From: an uncultured Lachnospiraceae bacterium
Lineage (GTDB): Bacteria > Bacillota > Clostridia > Lachnospirales > Lachnospiraceae
Reading direction: 5' to 3'
Assembly: GCA_910584965.1 (NCBI GenBank)
Contig: CAJUDZ010000024.1
Coordinates: forward strand, 1 to 50,810
Length of the DNA: 50,810 nucleotides
Shown here: in pieces, positions 7,836-16,271 of the stretch
Numbering within the stretch: position 1 is the first letter of the stretch
Layout: every line of letters begins with the position of its first letter
Translations under genes and position numbers: made by a program
Notes under the pieces: generated by a model
Database searches by the model: none
Seen by the model: the letters and a program-made list of their open reading frames with translations, nothing else
What the model was told of the DNA's origin: nothing

Positions 7836-9125
7836 TCAGAAGCACTCGCCTAACAGTTTTTTCACGCTGACCAGTTTCACACACAGCACAAACAGATCCG
7901 TCGCTTCCGCCATCTCTTCCGGTGTCGGGAACGTCGGCGCAATCCTGATATTGCTGTCTTTCGGGTCTTTTCCATACGGATAGGTTGCACCCGCTCCGGT
8001 CATCACGACGCCAGCCTCTTTACACTTCGCAACAATGGCCTTCGCACAGCCTTCCAGCGCTTCAAATGAGATAAAATATCCGCCCGCCGGTTTATTCCAT
8101 TCGCCGATACCGAGTCCGCCGATCTCTTTGTCGAGAACTTGCAATACAGCCTCAAATTTCGGACGGATAATTTCCGCATGCTTCTTCATGTGCTCCCGGA
8201 TACCGTCGATATTCTTAAAATATTTCGCATGGCGGAGCTGATTGACCTTATCATAACCGATGGTCCGCACGGTCATTCCTTCCCTGATATAATCGAGATT
8301 CTCTTTGGAAGCCGCCATTCCGGCAATACCGCCGCCCGCAAAACTTACTTTGGAAGTCGAACAAAATTCAAAAACAATATTCGGATTTCCGGCCTTCTCG
8401 CATTCGCTGAGAATTTCCAGAATTTCATCCTGTTTCTCATCATATAAATGGTGTACCGCATAAGCATTGTCCCAATATATTCTGAAATCTTTCGCGGCAG
8501 GTTTCAGATTTGCGAATCTTCTGACCGTCTCATCCGAGTAGGATATTCCCTGGGGATTAGAATATTTTGGAACACACCAGATGCCTTTTACAGTTTCATC
8601 TTCATTCACATATTTCTCCACCAGATTCATATCCGGTCCTTCCGCTGTCATCGGAATATTTATCATTTCGATGCCAAAATATTCTGTAATTTTGAAATGT
8701 CTGTCATATCCGGGAACCGGACATAAGAATTTCACCTTATCCAGTTTGCTCCAGGGCGTGCTGCCCATGACGCCATGTGTTACGGAATGAGCAATCGCAT
8801 CATACATAACGCTCAGACTGGAATTGCCGTATACGAGTACGTTCTCCGCCGGCACTCCCATCATATCCCCAAGCAGTTTCTTCACCTCCGGGATACCGTC
8901 CATCAGTCCGTAATTTCTGCAGTCAATGCCATCCTCCGTTTTAAGAACGGAATCGGAATCAAATACGTTCATAATGCTCATCGTCATATCGAGCTGCGCG
9001 GTAGACTGCTTTCCTCTGGACATATCCAGCTTCAGACCCTTACTCTTTACCTCCTCGAATTTTCCTTCCAGTTCTTCTTTCAATGAAACAAGTTCTTCTT
9101 TGCTCATTTCCTTATAAGGCTTCAT
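7836..9125 (-). CDS. Aspartate aminotransferase-like PLP enzyme (subgroup Ic, MocR-type fold)
   Basis: A 429-residue class I aminotransferase. The PLP lysine is in STSKVSFAGGG, the NPQG-type substrate segment is KYSNPQGISYS, and the Tyr-bearing IYWDNAYAVHHL segment matches the Asp_aminotransf (PF12897) group, found mainly in anaerobic Firmicutes and Bacteroides. The likely reaction is transamination of aspartate with 2-oxoglutarate. The start is ambiguous: ATG 9137 has AAAGGAG only 1 nt away, ATG 9125 has it 13 nt away. I chose 9125 because that spacing recurs in the window. Upstream lie a promoter with a GntR-type palindrome and a leader rich in TGCA repeats. Confidence 0.85.
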   Translation of the reverse strand: MKPYKEMSKEELVSLKEELEGKFEEVKSKGLKLDMSRGKQSTAQLDMTMSIMNVFDSDSVLKTEDGIDCRNYGLMDGIPEVKKLLGDMMGVPAENVLVYGNSSLSVMYDAIAHSVTHGVMGSTPWSKLDKVKFLCPVPGYDRHFKITEYFGIEMINIPMTAEGPDMNLVEKYVNEDETVKGIWCVPKYSNPQGISYSDETVRRFANLKPAAKDFRIYWDNAYAVHHLYDEKQDEILEILSECEKAGNPNIVFEFCSTSKVSFAGGGIAGMAASKENLDYIREGMTVRTIGYDKVNQLRHAKYFKNIDGIREHMKKHAEIIRPKFEAVLQVLDKEIGGLGIGEWNKPAGGYFISFEALEGCAKAIVAKCKEAGVVMTGAGATYPYGKDPKDSNIRIAPTFPTPEEMAEATDLFVLCVKLVSVKKLLGECF

Positions 9126-9189
9126 AATGCTATCCATGCTCCTTTCTCAGCTTGCGAAATTGTGCGCCCGCACAGACAATATGCGGAAG

Positions 9190-9302
9190 ACTGCATGCTT
9201 CTTCGCACTTCTTTTTTCCGTATCACAAATGCAGCGGCTGCATTGCAGAGGCTGCGTTACTGTAACTGCATTGATTGCAGTTTTTGCATTGCAGTTCCTG
9301 CA
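9190..9302. repeat. Cluster of TGCATTGCAG-type repeats in the aminotransferase leader
   Basis: Eight or more TGCA tetramers fall within about 110 bp. They include two exact TGCATTGCAG copies (near 9239 and 9285) and a spread form TGCATTGATTGCAG (near 9268). They lie between the predicted transcription start (about 9323) and the aminotransferase start codon, so in the RNA they form repeated CUGCAAUGCA units. The function is unknown. Confidence 0.6.
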
Positions 9303-9319
9303 TTCTGTACGACTGGATA

Positions 9320-9358
9320 ATTGTATACAATCATACACTGGGAATTATTCTACTACAA
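9320..9358 (-). promoter_or_regulatory. Aminotransferase promoter overlapped by a 12-bp palindrome
   Basis: On the minus strand TTGTAG (9358-9353), a 17-bp spacer and TATGAT (9335-9330) form a plausible promoter. The perfect palindrome ATTGTATACAAT (9320-9331) covers the end of the -10 and the expected transcription start. Palindromes of this shape are typical operators for GntR-family repressors, so repression is likely; no GntR gene is in the window. Confidence 0.5.
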
Positions 9359-9417
9359 AGTATTTGCAAAAACAAGGGGAAAAATTGAATATTAGAAAAA
9401 AACAGCAGTTTCCTACA

Positions 9418-9454
9418 GAATTAAAAAACTCTGTGGATTCCTCCACAGAGTTTT
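9418..9454 (-). terminator. Rho-independent terminator of rny
   Basis: AAAACTCTGTGGA (9425-9437) and TCCACAGAGTTTT (9442-9454) form a perfect 13-bp stem with a 4-nt loop. On the minus strand it is followed by a T-run. It starts 5 bp past the rny stop. Confidence 0.9.
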
Positions 9455-9459
9455 ATACA

Positions 9460-11016
9460 CTATTTAGCGTAGTCGATAACGCGGCTTTCGCGGATTACAT
9501 TGACTTTGATCTGACCGGGATATTCCAATTCAGCTTCAATCTGCTTGGAAATATCTCTTGCGAGCAATACCATGTCAGAATCCGTAATCTGTTCCGGAAC
9601 TACCATAACACGAATCTCTCTACCTGCCTGAATAGCAAAAGATTTATCAACACCTTTGAAATTGTTTGTAATGTCTTCTAATTGTTTTAACCTGCTTGTA
9701 TATGTTTCTAATGTCTCTCTTCTTGCACCCGGTCTTGCAGCGGAAATCGTATCTGCCGCCTGAACCAGACATGCAATCAGAGTCTGAGGCTCAACGTCGC
9801 CATGATGAGACTCTACTGCATTAATGACAATGGGTGACTCTTTGTATTTTCTACAAAGTTCAACGCCTAACTGAATATGAGAACCTTCCATTTCATGATC
9901 TACAGCCTTACCGATATCATGTAAAAGACCCGCACGCTTTGCAACTCTGACATCAAGTCCCATTTCCGCCGCTAACAGACCTGATAACTGGGCCACTTCG
10001 ATCGAGTGCTTCAAAGCGTTCTGCCCATAACTGGTTCTGAACTTCATCTTACCGAGTAATCTGACAAGTTCCGGATGAATGCCGTGTACGCCGACTTCCA
10101 GTGTCGCGGCCTCACCTTCTTCTTTGATCATTACTTCCACTTCTTTTTGCGCCTTCTCAACCATTTCTTCGATTCTCGCCGGATGAATACGTCCGTCAAC
10201 AATCAGTTTTTCAAGCGCAATTCTCGCGACTTCACGGCGAATCGGGTCAAATCCGGATAAAATAACCGCTTCCGGCGTATCGTCAATAATCAGATCCACA
10301 CCGGTCATCGTCTCGAGAGTTCTGATGTTACGTCCCTCTCTTCCGATAATTCTTCCCTTCATTTCGTCATTCGGAAGCTGTACAACAGATATGGTCGTTT
10401 CGGAAACATGGTCAGCCGCACATTTCTGAATGGCCGTAACGACATATTCCTTCGCTTTCTTATCTGCTTCTTCCTTCGCCCTGCTTTCCACTTCCTTAAT
10501 CATAACAGCGGCTTCATGCTTTACTTCATCTTCAACAATTTTCAATAAATAATCTTTTGCCTGTTCGGAGGTCAGTCCTGAGATTCGTTCCAGTTCCTGT
10601 AATCTTTGCTCATTCAGCTTTGCAATCTCTTCGCGCTGTCTGGCAAGCGACTCTTCTCTTGACGCCAGACTTGCTTCCTTTTTCTCAATAGCATCCGCTT
10701 TCTTATCGATGTTCTCTTCTTTCTGCTGAACTCTGCGCTCATACCTCTGCGCCTCAGCCCGACGTTCCTTGATCTCCTTGTCCAACTCATTCTTGGCATG
10801 AATGGTTTCCTCTTTTGCTTCAAGCAACGCTTCCCGCTTCTTCGTCTCAGCCGTTTTGAGAGCTTCATCAATAATTTCTCTCGCTTTTTCGTCCGCATTT
10901 CCCAGCTTCGCTTCCACTACCTTTTTCCGGTAATTGGTCGCAACCGCCGCCGTCAACGGAACCGATACAAGCAGAGTGAGGAGTATTGATACCACAATCG
11001 CTATCCCGATAGGCAT
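9460..11016 (-). CDS. rny: Ribonuclease Y
   Basis: A 518-residue membrane-anchored endoribonuclease that starts bulk mRNA decay in Firmicutes. Order of parts: one N-terminal transmembrane helix (about residues 3-24), a long charged coiled coil (about 30-200), a KH RNA-binding domain with GRIIGREGRNIRTLE, and an HD domain with LLHDIGKAVDHE. The length matches the family. AAGGAGG lies 12 nt before the ATG at 11016. It follows recA-recX on the same strand, the usual Clostridial order, and ends in a strong terminator. Confidence 0.96.
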   Translation of the reverse strand: MPIGIAIVVSILLTLLVSVPLTAAVATNYRKKVVEAKLGNADEKAREIIDEALKTAETKKREALLEAKEETIHAKNELDKEIKERRAEAQRYERRVQQKEENIDKKADAIEKKEASLASREESLARQREEIAKLNEQRLQELERISGLTSEQAKDYLLKIVEDEVKHEAAVMIKEVESRAKEEADKKAKEYVVTAIQKCAADHVSETTISVVQLPNDEMKGRIIGREGRNIRTLETMTGVDLIIDDTPEAVILSGFDPIRREVARIALEKLIVDGRIHPARIEEMVEKAQKEVEVMIKEEGEAATLEVGVHGIHPELVRLLGKMKFRTSYGQNALKHSIEVAQLSGLLAAEMGLDVRVAKRAGLLHDIGKAVDHEMEGSHIQLGVELCRKYKESPIVINAVESHHGDVEPQTLIACLVQAADTISAARPGARRETLETYTSRLKQLEDITNNFKGVDKSFAIQAGREIRVMVVPEQITDSDMVLLARDISKQIEAELEYPGQIKVNVIRESRVIDYAK

Positions 11017-11127
11017 TTACAGGAGCACCTCCTTATTTGGTTTTCATTGTACATATCTATAATAGAATGCTGTAAGTTAAAACATTCTAATTTAACAGAC
11101 TACAACATCTCAATTTTAACTCGAAAA

Positions 11128-11745
11128 TTATGTTATGTCAAGTAGAAGTGCTCTGCTGATTGCATCCGTACGAAATCCCTTCCTGTAAAGAAAACCGTAC
11201 ATTTTCTGCCTTTCTTTATTGCCGGCTGTCCGCGCATTAAAATTTTTTTTCAAAAGAAATTTTTGTATCTGGGCAGTTTCGTCAATTTCCAGCCCCTCCT
11301 CCAGAAGTTCATCGAAAGCCCGAACGATCAGTTCCCTGTGAATCCCTTTCTGTGCCAGGTCATTCTCTATCCGTCTTCTGCTTCTTGCCTGCAGGTGGCA
11401 TTCGATAAAATTTCTGGCATATCTCTCATCATTGACGTAACCGTACGACGACGCATAAGCGATCGCGTCTTCTATAATCTCATCAGGATATCCGCCCTGT
11501 CTCAGCTTATCTTCCAGCTGCTTTCTCGTATAATCCTTCGTTTTGAGCAGATTCAGGCAGCGCAGTCTGGCTCTCTTTGGCAGAATTTCCCGCATGATCT
11601 GCTCGTAATCTTCTTTTGCCAGTTCCCCGTTCAATTTTATATGGAAGCGTCGCAGTTCGCCTCCATACAGAACAAAAACAATCTCTTCGTCCAGCGTGAT
11701 TTTATATCTTGACCGACTGACTGCGGTAATCTCTGTTATCGTCAT
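11128..11745 (-). CDS. recX: RecX, RecA-modulating protein
   Basis: A 205-residue RecX family protein made of repeated three-helix units (for example ARLRCLNLLKTKDYTRKQLE and DAIAYASSYGYVNDERYARNF). RecX binds RecA filaments and tunes recombination and SOS strength. The gene begins 20 bp after the recA stop and is probably co-transcribed with it, and hence also under LexA. AAGGATGG lies upstream but far (about 11 nt) from the ATG at 11745. Confidence 0.88.
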   Translation of the reverse strand: MTITEITAVSRSRYKITLDEEIVFVLYGGELRRFHIKLNGELAKEDYEQIMREILPKRARLRCLNLLKTKDYTRKQLEDKLRQGGYPDEIIEDAIAYASSYGYVNDERYARNFIECHLQARSRRRIENDLAQKGIHRELIVRAFDELLEEGLEIDETAQIQKFLLKKNFNARTAGNKERQKMYGFLYRKGFRTDAISRALLLDIT

Positions 11746-11764
11746 AAGTTACGGTTCCATCCTT

Positions 11765-12874
11765 CTATTCTGCGGCAGGGGCTGCTCCGGCCTTCTCTTT
11801 TGCCTGCTTTTCTTTCGTACTCTTTCCGGCTTTTTCACCGGAAGCTTTCTCTTTCGCAGCTTTTTCTTCGGTTCCCGGCGCTTCCAGATTAAATAATTCT
11901 CTGACTTTCAAATCCACTTCTTTGCAGATTTCCGGATTGTCCTTCAAATACTGTTTGGCGTTCTCCCGGCCCTGGCCGATTTTGTTTCCGCCATACGCAT
12001 ACCATGCGCCGCTCTTATTAATAATTCCGTTTTCGGCCGCAAGATCGAGGATATCGCCGACGCCGGAAATACCCTCGCCGAACATGATATCAAATTCCGC
12101 CTCCTTAAACGGCGGCGCAATCTTATTCTTGACAACTTTCACCCTTGTTCTGTTGCCGATCACTTCTCCGCCCTGTTTCAACGCCTCGATTCTTCTGACG
12201 TCAAGCCGGACCGAAGAATAGAATTTCAATGCACGGCCGCCGGTGGTCGTTTCCGGATTGCCGAACATAACGCCAACCTTTTCACGCAGCTGATTGATAA
12301 ATACGACCGTACAATTCGATTTGCTGATAACGCCCGTGAGCTTCCGGAGCGCCTGGGACATCAGACGGGCCTGTAACCCCACATGGGAATCGCCCATGTC
12401 ACCGTCTATTTCGGCCTTCGGCACGAGCGCGGCAACGGAATCAACGATCACAATATCGATCGCTCCCGAACGCACCATCGTTTCCGTAATCTCCAGCGCC
12501 TGTTCCCCGTTGTCCGGCTGTGAAATATATAAATTGTCCACGTCAACGCCGATATTTCTGGCATATACCGGATCCAGCGCATGTTCCGCATCGATAAATC
12601 CGGCGATGCCGCCTCTTTTCTGTACTTCCGCAACCATGTGAAGCGTAACGGTCGTTTTACCGCTGGATTCCGGCCCGTATATCTCCACGATTCTTCCCTT
12701 GGGGATTCCGCCGAGCCCCAGCGCGATATCCAGACTCAATGAGCCTGTGGGAATGGTTTCAACGTTCATCTGTACAGACGGGTCTCCGAGTTTCATAACC
12801 GCGCCCTTTCCAAACTGTCTCTCTATCTGCCCGATAGCGGCATCCAATGCTTTTAACTTTTCATCTCTTTCCAT
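11765..12874 (-). CDS. recA: Recombinase RecA
   Basis: A 369-residue RecA, the ATP-dependent strand-exchange protein and SOS co-protease. Walker A is GPESSGKT at residues 67-74. Further signatures are FIDAEHALDPVYA, the Walker B-type strand IVIVDSVAALVP, and FINQLREKVGVMFGNPETTTGGRALKFY (loop 2 region), read in shorter parts. The C-terminal tail (about 330-369) is a low-complexity Lys/Ala/Glu segment, as in many Lachnospiraceae. AAGGAG stands 8 nt before the ATG at 12874. Promoter and two LexA boxes are directly upstream. Confidence 0.97.
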   Translation of the reverse strand: MERDEKLKALDAAIGQIERQFGKGAVMKLGDPSVQMNVETIPTGSLSLDIALGLGGIPKGRIVEIYGPESSGKTTVTLHMVAEVQKRGGIAGFIDAEHALDPVYARNIGVDVDNLYISQPDNGEQALEITETMVRSGAIDIVIVDSVAALVPKAEIDGDMGDSHVGLQARLMSQALRKLTGVISKSNCTVVFINQLREKVGVMFGNPETTTGGRALKFYSSVRLDVRRIEALKQGGEVIGNRTRVKVVKNKIAPPFKEAEFDIMFGEGISGVGDILDLAAENGIINKSGAWYAYGGNKIGQGRENAKQYLKDNPEICKEVDLKVRELFNLEAPGTEEKAAKEKASGEKAGKSTKEKQAKEKAGAAPAAE

Positions 12875-12896
12875 GCTTCAATCTCCTTTTCCTATC

Positions 12897-12910
12897 AGAA
12901 CATTCGTTCT
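12897..12910. promoter_or_regulatory. LexA (SOS) box, recA downstream site
   Basis: AGAACATTCGTTCT is a palindrome of the GAAC-N4-GTTC type used by Gram-positive LexA/DinR. It covers about +1 to +14 of the predicted recA transcript. Confidence 0.8.
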
Positions 12911-12916
12911 TTCTTT

Positions 12917-12945
12917 AGAATAAAACAAATGTTCGCTTTTGTCAA
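12917..12945 (-). promoter_or_regulatory. Sigma-A promoter of recA
   Basis: On the minus strand a perfect TTGACA (12945-12940), a 17-bp spacer and TATTCT (12922-12917, 4/6) form a good promoter. A LexA box fills most of the spacer. Confidence 0.8.
12922..12935. promoter_or_regulatory. LexA (SOS) box, recA spacer site
   Basis: On the minus strand this reads CGAACATTTGTTTT, close to the Gram-positive consensus CGAAC-N4-GTTC. Its place between -35 and -10 would let LexA block RNA polymerase directly. Confidence 0.8.
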
Positions 12946-13094
12946 TGTCAACTTTTGTTTTTTGTATTATAACGCTTTCTAAGTCCGATAAATTACCCTT
13001 TATCCCACCTTCCTTTCTTTTTTTGATTTTTTTGCTTTGAAATGTTGGCGAGATGCCGGATATGCAAAGCAGAATCAGTCATTTACCGCATCCG

Positions 13095-13163
13095 CTGTTA
13101 TGCCTGATGCTATAACAGAGCATCTTAGCCGTACCATAAAGGTTCCCCGCAAAGACGCTCTGT
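13095..13163. other. Two overlapping hairpins downstream of the repeat protein
   Basis: ACAGAGCATCTT (13115-13126) pairs with AAGACGCTCTGT (13152-13163), 12 bp with one wobble. CTGTTAT (13095-13101) pairs with ATAACAG (13112-13118). The two share 13115-13118, so they exclude each other. Neither is followed by a clear T-run. The rest of the gap from 12946 to 13172 holds only T-rich stretches near 13010-13035 on the plus strand. Confidence 0.35.
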
Positions 13164-13172
13164 CAGACTTTC

Positions 13173-14867
13173 TCAGAATATTTTCAAATAATCCCTGTAA
13201 TCGTGATATGTGACCGTTACCCAGCCTTCGTCATAGTTAAAACCAATTTCCATGCCCTGCGGCGTATAGAAAATTATCAGGCTGCTGTCAGACGTCAGCA
13301 GTTCCGTAATTTCCTGATCGCTCATCCGGTCCACACCGTCTATTGTACCGTTCTGTTTATCGCTTCGGTATCTGAAATCCACGGAAAAGTCGTCGTCTAC
13401 CGAAATGATATCCGTATTTTCAAGAATAACGCCGTCTCTCATATCAATATTGATACAATACATATATGCCGAATTATAGTAATTCGTATAAACCGTCTCC
13501 GAAAAAACAACGCTCAGCACATCTTCACTCATATATGTCACATAGCCGGAGGCATACGCGTTAAAATAGCTGTCTTCATCATCCATATACTTGGAATATT
13601 CTTCCTCATAATAATCGGTAAAGACGTAAATCTCATTCGCGATCATGCTGTTGATCTTATCCAGATTCGGCACATGGCTGCCGGAAATTTCCGGATAATC
13701 TACGATGATGGATACATTATCGTTATCCGCATCGTATTCAAAATACTCCCAGTCTATGGAATAAGAAAGATTTTTGATGTCGTCGTGCAGCGTATAATAT
13801 TCATCATCATCGTAATCATAGTCGTAATCGTAGTCATAGTCATAATCGTAATCATAGTCATAATCATCGTATTCCTGATTATAATCCACCAGTTTTGCGG
13901 ACATCTTGCTTTCCGATATGGCCTCAAACGCAGAGTAAAACAACGCGAACAAAGCGATCAGAAAAAGAATCGCAACCGTAATGATAATGCCGATGATCAG
14001 TCCCGTATGTTTCTTTCCGTGCGGCGTCGCATAGGGACTGTACTGGCCGTTTCCATAAGGATTTGGCCCCGGTCCGTAAGGGCTTCCGTACTGGTTCCCT
14101 CCGTAGGCGCCTTTTCCGTATGGATTATTTCCGTTCTGGTTATTCTGATAAGAAGCGTTTCCATACTGACCGTTTCCGTATACATCACTGCCGTTCCGGT
14201 AAGGGTCGCTTCCATAAGGTGCATTTCCATACTGGCCGTTCTGGTATGAATCGCTTCCGTAAGGCGCATTTCCGTACTGGCCGTTCTGGTACGAATCGCT
14301 TCCATAGGGCGCATTTCCGTACTGACCGTTCTGGTATGAGTCGCTTCCATAGGACGCATTTCCATACTGGCCGTTCTGGTATGAATCGCTTCCGTAAGGT
14401 GCGGTCCCGTACTGGCCGTTCTGATATGGGCCGCTTCCGTAAGGCACATTCGTATACTGTCCATTCTGATATGGGCCGCTTCCGTAAGGCATATTTCCAT
14501 ACTGACCATTCTGGCAGGATCCGGCTCCGTAAGGCGCGTTTTCATATGAAACGTTCCGATACGGATCGCCTTCACCGGACGCATTTTCATTCCGGTCATT
14601 CAGCGGTTGTTCTTCATATTTTACGATTTCGCAGGGACCGTCCGCATCCTGTCCGTTCCCATAAGCGTCACTGCCGCAGGCATTATTGTCATATTGAACG
14701 TTCTCAGCATCCCCTGAAACCTGAACAGTCTGCTGTTCGCCGGAAAAAATACCGCCCGCTCCGCCGGCGGTATCCGGTGTCCGATAAATGTCCTGTCCGC
14801 TCTGTGTCTCATAAACATCCGGCGTTGTATAAAGGCCGCCGTCACCCTGTTGTTCCTGCTCGCTCAT
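13173..14867 (-). CDS. Membrane protein with Tyr/Gly/Asn-rich 15-residue repeats
   Basis: A 564-residue protein in four parts (residues counted from 14867). Residues 1-110 are polar and disordered. Residues 111-215 hold seven 15-residue repeats of the form PYGSDSYQNGQYGNA, followed by degenerate YGN-rich sequence to about 285. One transmembrane helix follows (LIIGIIITVAILFLIALFAL, about 289-311), then an Asp-Tyr run (about 333-354). The C-terminal ~200 residues form a soluble domain that recalls DUF3298/RsiV-like extracytoplasmic domains. The long N-terminal part is predicted to be cytoplasmic, the C-terminal domain outside. Function unknown. GGGAG stands 5 nt before the ATG at 14867. It lies between cinA and recA, where many relatives have nothing. 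Confidence 0.8.
   Translation of the reverse strand: MSEQEQQGDGGLYTTPDVYETQSGQDIYRTPDTAGGAGGIFSGEQQTVQVSGDAENVQYDNNACGSDAYGNGQDADGPCEIVKYEEQPLNDRNENASGEGDPYRNVSYENAPYGAGSCQNGQYGNMPYGSGPYQNGQYTNVPYGSGPYQNGQYGTAPYGSDSYQNGQYGNASYGSDSYQNGQYGNAPYGSDSYQNGQYGNAPYGSDSYQNGQYGNAPYGSDPYRNGSDVYGNGQYGNASYQNNQNGNNPYGKGAYGGNQYGSPYGPGPNPYGNGQYSPYATPHGKKHTGLIIGIIITVAILFLIALFALFYSAFEAISESKMSAKLVDYNQEYDDYDYDYDYDYDYDYDYDYDDDEYYTLHDDIKNLSYSIDWEYFEYDADNDNVSIIVDYPEISGSHVPNLDKINSMIANEIYVFTDYYEEEYSKYMDDEDSYFNAYASGYVTYMSEDVLSVVFSETVYTNYYNSAYMYCINIDMRDGVILENTDIISVDDDFSVDFRYRSDKQNGTIDGVDRMSDQEITELLTSDSSLIIFYTPQGMEIGFNYDEGWVTVTYHDYRDYLKIF
13806..13871 (-). repeat. Asp-Tyr codon repeat
   Basis: A run of alternating GAT/GAC and TAT/TAC codons encodes about eleven Asp-Tyr pairs just outside the membrane helix of the repeat protein. 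The array is prone to slippage and may vary in length between strains. Confidence 0.85.
14223..14537 (-). repeat. Seven tandem 45-bp repeats encoding 15-residue units
   Basis: Seven units of 45 bp each. The middle units (residues SYQNGQYGNA and PYGSD) are almost identical in DNA, while the outer units diverge (SCQNGQYGNM, PYQNGQYTNV). This pattern points to recent expansion from the centre of the array. Confidence 0.9.
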
Positions 14868-14973
14868 TTTTACTCCCATCTGTCTGCTTCTGCAGACATA
14901 TAAAATCCCGGCTGAATTGATTCAGCATATAAAACGCATTTTTCCAATCGTATCTTTCCCACAGGACATCCTC

Positions 14974-16242
14974 TTACGATTTTTTCCCGAAAGTCACTTC
15001 ACTGTAATAGGCAAGGATGGACTCCCGCATCAGAGACAGCGCCGAAGAAACGCTGCTTTCCCGAATTTTCATCCTGCTTCCGCTAAAATGACATTCTTTC
15101 ACATTAACCCGGCCGCATACATTGCACGCAATATAAACGAGTCCTACCGGCTTTTCTTCCGAACCGCCGTCTGGTCCGGCGACTCCGGTAATACCGACCG
15201 TCACATCCGCCTTTCCGAAAAGCGCCGCGCCTTTCGCCATCTCTCTTGCGATTTCGGGACTGACCGCTCCGTGTTTTTCAAGCGCCGCCTTCTTAATGCC
15301 GAGCAGTTTGCGTTTGGATTTATTGGAGTAAGTTATGTATCCGGTCTTATACACCTCCGAAACACCCGGCACGTTGATAAGCCGTGCTGCCAGCATCCCA
15401 CCTGTACAGGACTCCACCGTGCTGACCGTCAGATGATTGGCAAGGAGCAGATCGACCACCGCTTTTTCCAACGTCACGTCTTCCTGCGTCGTATAAACAT
15501 GGTTGCCAAAACGCCCCTTTAATTCTTTCACATAGGGCTTAACCAGCTTCTTTGCTTCTTTTTCATCCTCCGCCCTGGCCGTCACACGAAGATGCACTTC
15601 GCCGGTCTTGGCATATGTCGCAATCGTCGGATTGCTCTGTTCCCGAATCAGATCTTCGATCATCGATTCCACTTTGCTTTCGCCGACCCCGCAGACTTTC
15701 ACGGTCTGCGAATAAATAATGCCCGGCTGGAGCGAATTTAAATAGGGCATAACCGCATTTTCAAACATCGGAATCATTTCGCCGGGCGGTCCCGGCATCA
15801 GGACCACATGCCTGCCGTTATCCTCTATGATCATTCCGGGCGCCGTGCCGTTCGGATTGTCAAGGACAATACAGCCTTCCGGCACCATAGCCTGCTTCCA
15901 GTTATTTTCCGTAATTTCGATTCCTCTTTCCCGGAAAAAAGCAGCGATCGCCTCTTTGCTCGGCTCATGAAGATACAAATTCCTTCCCAGCACCTTCGCC
16001 GCCGTTTCCTTCGTCAGATCGTCCTGCGTCGGCCCAAGCCCTCCCGATAAAAGAATCACATCGGCCCTTGCAAGCGCCGTCTGCAAAATACCCGAAAGGC
16101 GTTCCTCATTATCGCCGACCACTTCCTGATAATAACAGGACAGGCCGATTCCCGCACATTTTTCGGACAGATACGCCGCATTGGTATTGACGATATTGCC
16201 GAGTAAAATTTCAGTTCCTACCGAAATAATTTCTACTGTCAT
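14974..16242 (-). CDS. cinA: CinA family protein (competence/damage-inducible; NMN deamidase type)
   Basis: A 422-residue two-domain CinA. The N-terminal half is a molybdopterin-binding-like domain (VGTEILLGNIVNTNAAYLSE, GGLGPTQDDLTKE). The C-terminal half is the CinA amidase domain (TVESCTGGMLAARL, GITGVAGPDGGSEEKPVG), which in characterised members deamidates nicotinamide mononucleotide. Both domains look intact. It lies downstream of pgsA and upstream of recA, a common Firmicutes order. No good ribosome site is visible before the ATG at 16242. Confidence 0.92.
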   Translation of the reverse strand: MTVEIISVGTEILLGNIVNTNAAYLSEKCAGIGLSCYYQEVVGDNEERLSGILQTALARADVILLSGGLGPTQDDLTKETAAKVLGRNLYLHEPSKEAIAAFFRERGIEITENNWKQAMVPEGCIVLDNPNGTAPGMIIEDNGRHVVLMPGPPGEMIPMFENAVMPYLNSLQPGIIYSQTVKVCGVGESKVESMIEDLIREQSNPTIATYAKTGEVHLRVTARAEDEKEAKKLVKPYVKELKGRFGNHVYTTQEDVTLEKAVVDLLLANHLTVSTVESCTGGMLAARLINVPGVSEVYKTGYITYSNKSKRKLLGIKKAALEKHGAVSPEIAREMAKGAALFGKADVTVGITGVAGPDGGSEEKPVGLVYIACNVCGRVNVKECHFSGSRMKIRESSVSSALSLMRESILAYYSEVTFGKKS

Positions 16243-16271
16243 TTCAACCTCTTATTCGTTCTTCCGCTTCG

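Noticed and set aside
9138..9320. T-box riboswitch before the aminotransferase gene
   Set aside because: No T-box core (TGGNACCGCG) or antiterminator/terminator pair could be seen; only the TGCA repeats stand out.
13203..14920. Long open frames on the plus strand opposite the Tyr-rich repeat protein
   Set aside because: They are antisense to the repeat array and Asp-Tyr run; the translated products are Arg/His/Phe- or Ile/Val-rich shadows without start signals.
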